The notes under the pieces were generated by a model. It saw nothing but the letters and a program-made list of their open reading frames with translations, was not told where the DNA came from and did no database searches. The translations under genes were made by a program, and so were the position numbers. From positions 1-54,595 of the IMG/VR virus record IMGVR_UViG_3300027872_000007: a stretch of 54,595 nt of DNA; one strand, given 5' to 3'. Shown piece after piece: positions 44,154 through 49,490 of the stretch. This stretch comes from a virus. Each line of letters begins with the position of its first letter. Position 1 is the stretch's first letter.

Positions 44154-44356
44154 GCCGGCGTTCCATACATGGCTCGGTAATCGATCCACTGAACGTCCAG
44201 GCTGGAATCCATGTTGACCTTAAACTTCATCGCAACGATGTTGGGATCAGCCAATGGACTGAGATCCAGCCTTGGCATCGCAGTCGCCATTCGCATGCCG
44301 ATCGCTACCGTTGCTACTGCGCCGACAAACGCCTTGAGAAATGCTCGTCTTTTCAT
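44150..44356 (-). CDS. Tat-signal mini-protein with capsid-like end, 68 aa
   Basis: ATG 44356 overlaps the previous stop by 4 bases. MKRRAFLKAFVGAVATVAIG is a textbook twin-arginine signal. The body after cleavage would be only ~40 residues (DLSPLADPNIVAMKFKVNMD) and ends QWIDYRAMYGTPA, close to the capsid C-terminus (GWSDWRGAYGSPGGA). The signal is related to that of the 166-residue protein upstream (RRAF, AVATVAI, RMA). Probably exported across the inner membrane. Confidence 0.7.
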   Translation of the reverse strand: MKRRAFLKAFVGAVATVAIGMRMATAMPRLDLSPLADPNIVAMKFKVNMDSSLDVQWIDYRAMYGTPA

Positions 44357-44577
44357 AGACTCAAAAGCCAAAAACCAAATGCAGCAATGGGAGCCATAAT
44401 GAGAAGCGTTCCAACAAACTGGGCGCCCCAATCTGTTTCCATTGGAGGTGAAGCATATCGAGGCTCATGAACAACTGTGTCTCCATACACGCTACGCCAA
44501 TCACTCCAATGACTGACGAAGAAGACGGCGTTTAAGCCTTCTTGCAACTGTTTGCGCGAGAAGTTCTCTTTGCTCAT
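44353..44577 (-). CDS. Capsid-termini/membrane fusion mini-protein, 74 aa
   Basis: ATG 44577 overlaps the previous stop (ATGA). Residues 8-20 (RKQLQEGLNAVFF) equal the major capsid N-terminal motif, including a 26-base identical DNA stretch. This is joined directly to HWSDWRSVYGD (residues 23-33), similar to the capsid C-terminal FGWSDWRGAYG. Residues ~54-74 (FVGTLLIMAPIAAFGFWLLS) form one membrane helix. It looks like a capsid gene with its middle deleted and a membrane anchor added. The reading frame is intact, so it is probably not a decayed pseudogene. Confidence 0.7.
   Translation of the reverse strand: MSKENFSRKQLQEGLNAVFFVSHWSDWRSVYGDTVVHEPRYASPPMETDWGAQFVGTLLIMAPIAAFGFWLLSL
44521..44546 (-). 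repeat. 26-bp exact repeat, mini-gene copy
   Basis: Identical to 28041-28066 in the major capsid gene, in the same reading frame, inside the 74-residue gene. Flanking bases differ on both sides, so the match is a short island. That fits either a recent local conversion or constraint on this motif. Confidence 0.97.
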
Positions 44578-44738
44578 TGCTTTCTTCTCATATCACCGCG
44601 GCCCAATGCCTCCGAGTTCTTCATCTGGAGTCTGTGGCTTTCCCGTTTCGCTTCATTGAACGTGCCGTGGAATTTCGATTCGCCGGTCTCCAGCTCCTCA
44701 ATGAGACGACCACGGCGCTCCCACTTCTGTTCAAGCAT
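44574..44738 (-). CDS. Small charged helical protein, 54 aa
   Basis: ATG 44738 lies 8 bases inside the stop of the 166-residue Tat protein; its stop overlaps the next ATG by 4 bases. MLEQKWERRGRLIEELETGE, then a charged helical stretch ending ALGRGDMRRKQ. No signal peptide, so unlike its neighbours it would stay in the cytoplasm. It could be a partner or chaperone for the exported proteins; that is a guess. Confidence 0.6.
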   Translation of the reverse strand: MLEQKWERRGRLIEELETGESKFHGTFNEAKRESHRLQMKNSEALGRGDMRRKQ

Positions 44739-45231
44739 GCTGGAACATGGCTCCTTTCGACATATAAATCACTGGCATAGCAATCGTATCGTCCATCTCC
44801 TGCATGCCCATTAAAGCACCATGCTCCATTTTATTGATCGACAAAGCCCCCTGACTAATGCTGATGATCTGCGCTGCTTCCAGCTCATCGAAGAACTCAT
44901 CGTTCATGCCGAACTCCTCGATTACTTGATGAGCGACATATCGAGCCCCACGCTCAACATTTCTGAATGCCTGCGTAGCTTTCCGAAGAAGGTCTTTGGG
45001 ATTGATAGGCGTCCATGGATCTGAGTCGAAAATGGCAGCTCTCTCGAAGATCTGAACGTTCCAGGGCTCAGCAGTATCGATGCCATAGTAGTATTTATCG
45101 GTAGCCATCTCGTAACGCCAGGTGCCATCAGCAAGCACCTCCGGAAACTTTGGAGCCATACGAGAGGCAATAGCAACCGTCGCCACGGCTGCCGCCAATC
45201 CATGAAAGAACGCTCTCCTGGTAAGTCGCAC
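44731..45231 (-). CDS. Tat-signal protein, 166 aa
   Basis: GTG 45231 is chosen because GAGGAG lies 8 bases upstream and the Tat signal begins at once (VRLTRRAFFHGLAAAVATVA). Longer readings to 45333 run over the neighbour. After the signal: EVLADGTWRYEMATDKYYYG, a charged helical part (ARYVAHQVIEEFGMNDEFF), and a Met-rich end (HGALMGMQEMDD, VIYMSKGAMFQHA). First of three Tat-signal genes in a row. No capsid motif here and no known family. Confidence 0.7.
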   Translation of the reverse strand: MRLTRRAFFHGLAAAVATVAIASRMAPKFPEVLADGTWRYEMATDKYYYGIDTAEPWNVQIFERAAIFDSDPWTPINPKDLLRKATQAFRNVERGARYVAHQVIEEFGMNDEFFDELEAAQIISISQGALSINKMEHGALMGMQEMDDTIAMPVIYMSKGAMFQHA

Positions 45232-45235
45232 TGTC

Positions 45236-45586
45236 CTACTCCTCTTTTTCCTCCACTTTAACGCCCTCGGCTCTTTGGATTGCCTTCTCAACGTCCGCAG
45301 GGCGCTCTTGCAGAATCTGAGCTGGCGTTCCACCTCCGGGCTGCCGAACCGTTTCGTAATCCGGTTTCGGTTTAGGCGCTTCGGTCTTTCGATCGCGACG
45401 ACGCTTGGCGGTTTCTTCCTGGCCGCGCTCTCGGTGTTCCTCGATGAGCTTTTTACGCTCAGCGTCTGATGCTTTGGTTTCCAGTTTTCGCTTGCGCGCC
45501 TTCTCGCGATCAGTATCTGGTGCCGGCGTACTCATTGGTGGGCCGAATGATCGTGGTCGTTCCTCTTTGTTCGCTCTACTGGCCAT
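45236..45586 (-). CDS. Highly charged disordered protein, 116 aa
   Basis: Lys/Glu/Arg-rich throughout (KARKRKLETKASDAERKKLI, KRRRDRKTEAPKPKPD), ending in an acidic helix (ADVEKAIQRAEGVKVEEKEE). Similar in composition to the next gene upstream, so the two may be related. Its stop lies just before the ribosome site of the first Tat-signal gene. No function can be read. Confidence 0.6.
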   Translation of the reverse strand: MASRANKEERPRSFGPPMSTPAPDTDREKARKRKLETKASDAERKKLIEEHRERGQEETAKRRRDRKTEAPKPKPDYETVRQPGGGTPAQILQERPADVEKAIQRAEGVKVEEKEE

Positions 45587-45588
45587 TG

Positions 45589-45822
45589 CTAAATCCCCGC
45601 TTTTCGTTCCTGCTCGTCAAGATACTTCTGACGTTCAGTTACCGGCTTGGGTGCTTTGGTCTTCCGATCTTCCGGCTTCGTCGCTTCAGGCGCTTCTGGC
45701 TTTTCGTCGCCGTACTGTTCCTTGTACCGCTTGCGCCTGGCCTCACGCTTCTTGGCCACTTTACACGAGATAGAATCCGGATCTTCGCGACAAATCTCTT
45801 TTGCTGATCGGCTGGTCGGCAT
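45589..45822 (-). CDS. Highly charged small protein, 77 aa
   Basis: MPTSRSAKEICREDPDSISC, then a Lys/Glu-rich helix (KKREARRKRYKEQYGDEKPE) and TERQKYLDEQERKAG. Shares the KTEAPKP/KTKAPKP motif with the 116-residue neighbour, which suggests duplication. Function unknown. Confidence 0.6.
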   Translation of the reverse strand: MPTSRSAKEICREDPDSISCKVAKKREARRKRYKEQYGDEKPEAPEATKPEDRKTKAPKPVTERQKYLDEQERKAGI

Positions 45823-45825
45823 AAC

Positions 45826-46128
45826 TCACCCTTCGGTAGTCGATGGCGGCGACTCATCCTCGTCAGGATGCTCAACAGTGTACGTGAAAGGATCCAGCAT
45901 CGGTATCTTCTCCATGAAAATATCGTCCTCGCTGACATCCTCCCAATCTGCCTCCTGGCTCTCCATGATGATTTGGATCCGATGGTTCGACTGATCCTCA
46001 TCCGATTGCACGACCTTGACAATCTCGATGTCCTGCGGACAGTTGGTTGACACGTAGTCGTTTTCCTTCGCGGTAAGAATCGCTTTCAAAATATCGATAC
46101 TAAGTTCAACTCTAGCCAGCTTCGTCAT
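45826..46128 (-). CDS. Hypothetical acidic protein, 100 aa
   Basis: ATG 46128 (MTKLARVELSIDILKAIL) after GGAGATCC. Predicted beta/alpha, with VELSIDILKAILTAKENDY, IVKVVQSDEDQSNHRIQII and an acidic end (DEDESPPSTTEG). Resembles small acidic phage proteins of unknown role. Overlaps the upstream gene end by 17 bases. Confidence 0.6.
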   Translation of the reverse strand: MTKLARVELSIDILKAILTAKENDYVSTNCPQDIEIVKVVQSDEDQSNHRIQIIMESQEADWEDVSEDDIFMEKIPMLDPFTYTVEHPDEDESPPSTTEG

Positions 46129-46465
46129 CTGGATCTCCAGGATCTGGGTCACGAGACTCTAATGCCATTAGCGTTACATCGGCAAGTTTCCCGAACTCAA
46201 AGTCGTTGCAGCAAATACTGGCCGCAACCATCGACGAGTGCGAACCTGTTGGATGAATCACAACCAAACACATTGCAGACACAGTACCTTTCTCGATTCC
46301 TTTCAGGGCGTTTTGCAGTTGCCGCATAGCATCACGTTTCGCCTGAACAGGAAAGTAGCCATCCACCTTGGGCTCTGGCTTGTTCTTGTCGAGTTCCCTC
46401 TCCATGCGCTTAATTTCCAGGCTCGCTACACCATCTTTATCAGGCAGTATGATTCTACTACGCAC
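46112..46465 (-). CDS. Hypothetical protein, 117 aa
   Basis: GTG 46465 with GAGGAG upstream, overlapping the previous stop by 8 bases. Central LQNALKGIEKGTVSAMCLVV and SSMVAASICCNDFEFGKLAD suggest a small alpha/beta fold. An acidic tail (DPDPGDPDDEAG). The 87-residue gene at 36108-36371 has a similar LxxALxxxExG pattern. Confidence 0.6.
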   Translation of the reverse strand: MRSRIILPDKDGVASLEIKRMERELDKNKPEPKVDGYFPVQAKRDAMRQLQNALKGIEKGTVSAMCLVVIHPTGSHSSMVAASICCNDFEFGKLADVTLMALESRDPDPGDPDDEAG

Positions 46466-46832
46466 TTTCTTTCGACTCCTCGGTTGGCTTATCCAGCCCA
46501 TGGACAATCGACGGTGGCGGCGTCGGCTTCGGAAGGCCAGCACGTTGCGCTGACTTCTCAGCGCGTCCTTGCTTCTCGGCTTCGCGATCCTCGGCAAACT
46601 TCACATCTCTAGTTGTGACCTTTCGCTCGATGGTTTCCGCGTCATAACCAATCGCATCGGCAAATTCTTTCATCGTCGATGCCTCAAATTCTGGTTTCAT
46701 CGCCATAACCTTTTCCATCATGGCGTTTCGCTGCTTACGTTCATCATCGTTGGCCGGCACCCCCCGATAGGTCATGCCGAACACAATGTTCACCGACAGT
46801 TCCACGTCGCCGCAATCGATTTTAAGTGACAT
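46458..46832 (-). CDS. Hypothetical protein, 124 aa
   Basis: ATG 46832 (MSLKIDCGDVELSVNIVFG) after GGGAGAG. N-terminal beta part, then a helical EFADAIGYDAETIERKV and a charged, Pro-rich end (RAGLPKPTPPPSIVHG). No family recognised. Confidence 0.6.
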   Translation of the reverse strand: MSLKIDCGDVELSVNIVFGMTYRGVPANDDERKQRNAMMEKVMAMKPEFEASTMKEFADAIGYDAETIERKVTTRDVKFAEDREAEKQGRAEKSAQRAGLPKPTPPPSIVHGLDKPTEESKESA

Positions 46833-46876
46833 GATCAGGCTCTCCCAGTAATTTGTAATCGCTGTCCCGAAGCATC

Positions 46877-47134
46877 TTATAATACATCCTTTAAGGCTCG
46901 ACACTTCGCTTCGTGTGCCTGCCGGCATTCGTTCTTGATGTGCTGTTCGCAACCAGGACACATCTCACATTTCTTACACGATCCCTGCTTCGCGAACGGC
47001 GTAGTCAGATAGCAAGTGCAAACATCGGGAAAGTTTTCCTCGACTCGTTTGCGGCGCCACGCTATCCATCGATCATGCGCTTCCTTCGGCGTCGGGCGTC
47101 TTGTGGAAACCGCAGAACCCGCAGAACTTTTCAT
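46877..47134 (-). CDS. Zinc-binding small protein, 85 aa
   Basis: ATG 47134 has AGGAAGGA 7 bases upstream, so the 62-base overlap with the gene before it is real. HDRWIAWRRKRVEENFPDVC is followed by six further Cys (CTC, CKKC, CPGC, C) in the last 50 residues, which suggests two zinc sites. Possibly a DNA-binding regulator. Confidence 0.65.
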   Translation of the reverse strand: MKSSAGSAVSTRRPTPKEAHDRWIAWRRKRVEENFPDVCTCYLTTPFAKQGSCKKCEMCPGCEQHIKNECRQAHEAKCRALKDVL

Positions 47135-47273
47135 CGATGTCCTTCCTGCTATACGAGCGACGACTACATTTTAGACAAACAATGCATGTGCCATCGTCAC
47201 TGACGAGATAAGTCAGATCCGACTTGTTTGGCCAGCCGACGAGTTTCTTCGCTGACTCTATGAAACGCTGCAT
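47073..47273 (-). CDS. Zinc-ribbon phage protein, 66 aa
   Basis: ATG 47273 (MQRFIESAKKLVGW). CLKCSRRSYSRKDIDEKFCG followed by FCGFHKTP is the compact zinc ribbon (CxxC...CGxCxxFH) found in many small phage proteins. Overlaps the membrane-protein gene at 47197 by 77 bases and the next gene by 62. Confidence 0.65.
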   Translation of the reverse strand: MQRFIESAKKLVGWPNKSDLTYLVSDDGTCIVCLKCSRRSYSRKDIDEKFCGFCGFHKTPDAEGSA

Positions 47274-47592
47274 TACAGTTGCCACGAGCAATAACCTCCG
47301 ATAGACCTCGCGCCAATCCCAACAGCCAGTGATCGGTAACCACCAGCAGAAAGATCTGGGCAAGGATGTTGATGTCCGCGCCGGCTTTCAGCCAATGAGA
47401 CTTCGGCCTAAACTGCGCCAGCGTGAAGTCGTCCATGCGGAATGAATAAAACGAAAGCAGGAACAGCCCGTAGACGATCCAGTGCACCAGATCGTTCTGA
47501 GCCTCAGTGCCGAACGGCGTTCCCGATGTGTAAATGAGCCAGGTAAACCAGGTCGAAAATGCGACCGCCAACCATTGTGACATCTTGCTCAT
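47197..47592 (-). CDS. Membrane protein, 131 aa (holin candidate)
   Basis: Three hydrophobic segments: residues ~7-27 (LAVAFSTWFTWLIYTSG), ~36-52 (LVHWIVYGLFLLSFYSF) and ~72-92 (ADINILAQIFLLVVTDHWLL), followed by a charged cytoplasmic tail. Size and three spans fit a class I holin, yet no endolysin lies beside it. A second ATG at 47583 is possible. Confidence 0.6.
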   Translation of the reverse strand: MSKMSQWLAVAFSTWFTWLIYTSGTPFGTEAQNDLVHWIVYGLFLLSFYSFRMDDFTLAQFRPKSHWLKAGADINILAQIFLLVVTDHWLLGLARGLSEVIARGNCNAAFHRVSEETRRLAKQVGSDLSRQ

Positions 47593-47598
47593 GGCTGC

Positions 47599-47703
47599 CT
47601 ATACGTGTCCGCCCTGAAAGCCGGTAATTGCCGGCAATATAACAAAGAAAACCAGCAACGCCAGAAACACGATGATAGCCACAACAATTTTGAGTGTTTT
47701 CAC
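47599..47703 (-). CDS. Membrane microprotein, 34 aa
   Basis: GTG 47703 has a strong GGAGGGT ribosome site. The peptide VKTLKIVVAIIVFLALLVFF continues to ILPAITGFQGGHV and is a single membrane helix with a basic N-terminus. Ends 7 bases before the start of the 131-residue membrane protein. The motif GGGTACAG seen in the rightward leaders also occurs here (47706-47713, minus). Confidence 0.65.
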   Translation of the reverse strand: MKTLKIVVAIIVFLALLVFFVILPAITGFQGGHV

Positions 47704-47748
47704 GACTGTACCCTCCTATATAGATACTACGATAACAGAACAGCGATC

Positions 47749-48432
47749 TCAAGTGATCTCGTGAGATTCGCCTTCAATTGCCCTGGCCCTGGCTGCCTTC
47801 TTCTGGATCGCCTCCAGCGTCTGTATGACAGCTTCCAGCTCATCCTGTGGCATAGAGCTGAAGTCCAGCGACCGAGCCTGGCTCTGGCGCATGTTCAGAT
47901 CCAGCATCAGCTTCTCGGAGAACATCCCCAGGTGGCGACCCAGATTGACCAAGGCGCTGTGTTTGTCATGCAAAACGTACCTGTAATCCAGCTCCTTGCC
48001 GTCCTCGGTCTCGATCTCCTCGGTCGTCCAGGAGTCCACAGCGAGGGCCTGCGGATTGGTCAGCTCGTTCACTGGCCTGCCGATCAGGCGTATGCCACCG
48101 TTCACCTTCACGACTCGAACATAGTCCTTGACATTCTGAAAGCCGATCGCTGCCATCTCATGCAAGATCCTGGTCGTCGTCACATCGTACTGGGCCGCGG
48201 CCACTTCATTCTTCTTCTCTTGAAGAAACGCCAGGAACGGACGCAGATTGGCCGCCAACTTGTGGGATTTTATCTTCGATGTGGTTTTGGAGTACCCGGC
48301 ATCGATCATTGCTGGATACGGCTTCATTGCGTGTTGGACCACGTTTATCGCGAAGTCCAGTTGCAATTTAGTTCGTGGCCAGCCTCTGGTGTTGCGTGGT
48401 TCTACCTGGATCACTTCTGCTGGGGCGCTCAC
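47749..48432 (-). CDS. terS: Terminase small subunit
   Basis: 227 residues from GTG 48432, which has GGAG at good spacing; ATG 48438 is in frame. An N-terminal HTH-type pattern (LDFAINVVQHAMKPYPAMID, AGYSKTT), a long helical coiled middle (FLAFLQEKKNEVAAAQYD), and a C-terminal LVNLGRHLGMFSEKL fit the Terminase_2 family. It binds the pac/cos site and recruits the large subunit, which here lies 10 kb downstream. Confidence 0.75.
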   Translation of the reverse strand: MSAPAEVIQVEPRNTRGWPRTKLQLDFAINVVQHAMKPYPAMIDAGYSKTTSKIKSHKLAANLRPFLAFLQEKKNEVAAAQYDVTTTRILHEMAAIGFQNVKDYVRVVKVNGGIRLIGRPVNELTNPQALAVDSWTTEEIETEDGKELDYRYVLHDKHSALVNLGRHLGMFSEKLMLDLNMRQSQARSLDFSSMPQDELEAVIQTLEAIQKKAARARAIEGESHEIT

Positions 48433-48535
48433 ACACATGCTCCATTGTTTCCCGGCAGCCGCAGCCGGCCCACCGAGGATGTGTCGGGTAGGTCTTATGA
48501 TACTCGCAAGGCCGGTAAACTTTCACGCTTCTCAT
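48368..48535 (-). CDS. Cys/His-rich microprotein, 55 aa
   Basis: ATG 48535 overlaps the upstream stop by 4 bases (ATGA). MRSVKVYRPCEYHKTYPTHP then RWAGCGCRETMEHVCERPSR: C-x2-H and CGC near residues 10-27 could bind metal. It overlaps the terminase small subunit start by 65 bases in another frame, which lowers confidence. Confidence 0.4.
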   Translation of the reverse strand: MRSVKVYRPCEYHKTYPTHPRWAGCGCRETMEHVCERPSRSDPGRTTQHQRLATN

Positions 48536-48786
48536 TCCGATCGCAATCGAATCTCACACAGGTCGCCCAAGGGGATCACCTGCATGGTCGAGATGCCCTC
48601 CACTTTGATGCCAAGAAACTCATCGATCAGCTTCGTGGCCGTCTCCAACCGAGTCATCCCAAAGTCACGCTTCCCGAACTCCTCGGCTGGCACTCTGAAT
48701 GACATTGTGTTTGTAATCACAACGCCCCTGATTACTTTGATGATCGTAGTCCTTGCAATCCCGTAGTCAGACGCGTATTGTCTCAT
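48532..48786 (-). CDS. Possible HTH protein at operon head, 84 aa
   Basis: The start is uncertain: ATG 48786 (MRQYASDYGIARTTIIKVIR) keeps an HTH-like YASDYGIARTTIIKVIRG, while ATG 48705 and 48657 would drop it. A reading from 48816 would make its start codon overlap the divergent gene start in a shared CATG. The rest (MTRLETATKLIDEFLGIKVE) is plausible coding. A proposed leftward promoter overlaps the N-terminus, so both cannot be fully right. Confidence 0.4.
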   Translation of the reverse strand: MRQYASDYGIARTTIIKVIRGVVITNTMSFRVPAEEFGKRDFGMTRLETATKLIDEFLGIKVEGISTMQVIPLGDLCEIRLRSE

Positions 48787-48796
48787 CTGGGTACAG
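48753..48796 (+). promoter_or_regulatory. Rightward promoter-leader copy 1
   Basis: -35 TTGCAA (48753-48758), 17-base spacer, weak -10 TATTGT (48776-48781), 7 bases, then GGGTACAG (48789-48796), followed by a GGAGC ribosome site and the ATG at 48815. Same layout as copies at 49164 and 51067. The -10 match is 4 of 6. Confidence 0.6.
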
Positions 48797-48804
48797 TCAG
48801 TCAA
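48777..48804 (-). promoter_or_regulatory. Possible leftward promoter of the structural block
   Basis: Minus strand TTGACT (48799-48804), 16-base spacer, GACAAT (48777-48782). A fair sigma-70 match. It would start transcription near 48770 and overlaps copy 1 of the rightward leader, so the two promoters would compete. The weak -10 and the overlap with the 84-residue frame keep confidence low. Confidence 0.35.
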
Positions 48805-48814
48805 GGAGCAAGAC

Positions 48815-48985
48815 ATGGAAATTCTCTTTTGGATACTTGTGATCTACGTCACACTCGACATCGCCGCTTGCGTATATGTTGTCTATCAGCGCGGCGGGAT
48901 CAAGGCCACCGTCCGTGAAGTTCGCGACAACTTAGGATACACGCGGCCTTCAGAGGATGACGAAGATGTTCACAGTGAATGGTGA
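48815..48985 (+). CDS. Small membrane protein, 56 aa
   Basis: ATG 48815 with AAGGAGC upstream. MEILFWILVIYVTLDIAACV forms one membrane helix at the N-terminus, then a charged cytoplasmic tail (YQRGGIKATVREVRDNLGYT, SEDDEDVHSEW). First gene of the rightward block. Overlaps the next gene by 20 bases. Function unknown. Confidence 0.7.
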   Translation: MEILFWILVIYVTLDIAACVYVVYQRGGIKATVREVRDNLGYTRPSEDDEDVHSEW

Positions 48986-49106
48986 AGGACCTGAATACGC
49001 GCACATCGGCCTAGTATTCGCTGCGGCTCGTGCCTGGATGATCGATTTCCGCAGGAGCGTGACGATCTATCAAAACGGTAAACCGCTCAGGCTTTTGCGC
49101 TATTAA
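48966..49106 (+). CDS. Small protein, 46 aa
   Basis: ATG 48966 with GAGGATGACGAAG upstream. MFTVNGEGPEYAHIGLVFAA then ARAWMIDFRRSVTIYQNGKP. Followed at once by a strong terminator, so it and the membrane protein form a two-gene transcript. Function unknown. Confidence 0.6.
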   Translation: MFTVNGEGPEYAHIGLVFAAARAWMIDFRRSVTIYQNGKPLRLLRY

Positions 49107-49124
49107 GCCCCACTTTTCTCCACC

Positions 49125-49147
49125 AAGGGCCCTTCGGGGCCCTTTTT
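49125..49147 (+). terminator. Rho-independent terminator
   Basis: Stem AAGGGCCC / GGGCCCTT with a TTCG tetraloop (49125-49144), followed by TTT. Ends the first short rightward transcript just before the second promoter. Confidence 0.85.
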
Positions 49148-49163
49148 ATTGTCAAATGAGAGC

Positions 49164-49206
49164 TTGCAATCATGTGGTCATCGTGCATAATCGGTCCTGG
49201 GTACAG
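49164..49206 (+). promoter_or_regulatory. Rightward promoter-leader copy 2
   Basis: -35 TTGCAA (49164-49169), 16-base spacer, -10 CATAAT (49186-49191), 7 bases, GGGTACAG (49199-49206), then CGGAGC and ATG 49224. The best promoter match in the window. Because it follows a terminator, it starts a separate transcript. Confidence 0.75.
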
Positions 49207-49223
49207 CAGCAACGGAGCAAATC

Positions 49224-49418
49224 ATGAGGAACCACGAACTGATCTCAGCCATTGCCGAAGAATCGGTAGAGCTTCGAGACCTCTCAACAAGCGGTGGCGT
49301 CAACGAGCAGGCATTCGATCTTTGGGCGCACCAAGACCGCCTGCAATCCATTCACGACGAACTTGTACAGCTCGGCACAGCCATCCGGATCGAAGCCAAA
49401 AATCTCAGCTCATCGTAG
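49224..49418 (+). CDS. Small helical protein, 64 aa
   Basis: MRNHELISAIAEESVELRDL with GGAG upstream, fully helical and acidic, predicted coiled coil near residues 30-58 (LQSIHDELVQLGTAIRIEAK). First gene after promoter copy 2. Unknown; small early phage proteins of this type often bind host factors. Confidence 0.7.
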   Translation: MRNHELISAIAEESVELRDLSTSGGVNEQAFDLWAHQDRLQSIHDELVQLGTAIRIEAKNLSSS

Positions 49419-49490
49419 CCAGTAGGGCATTCTCACGAGTGCCCCTCTGGGTGCAATGTCGCACCACAATCCATATAGGAGGATTGAATC
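49419..49490 (+). promoter_or_regulatory. Two hairpins in leader of DUF932 gene
   Basis: Between 49419 and 49490 lie AGGGCA...TGCCCCT (near 49426-49448) and GGTGC-AATGTC-GCACC (near 49450-49466), then ATAGGAGGATTGAATC before ATG 49491. They could tune translation or stop part of the transcripts. No U run follows either, so they are not plain terminators. Confidence 0.45.

Noticed and set aside
47605-48702. Long plus-strand open frame (365 aa)
   Set aside because: It lies opposite the terminase small subunit and two small genes, has no ribosome site, and reads as the codon-mirror of the real minus-strand genes.
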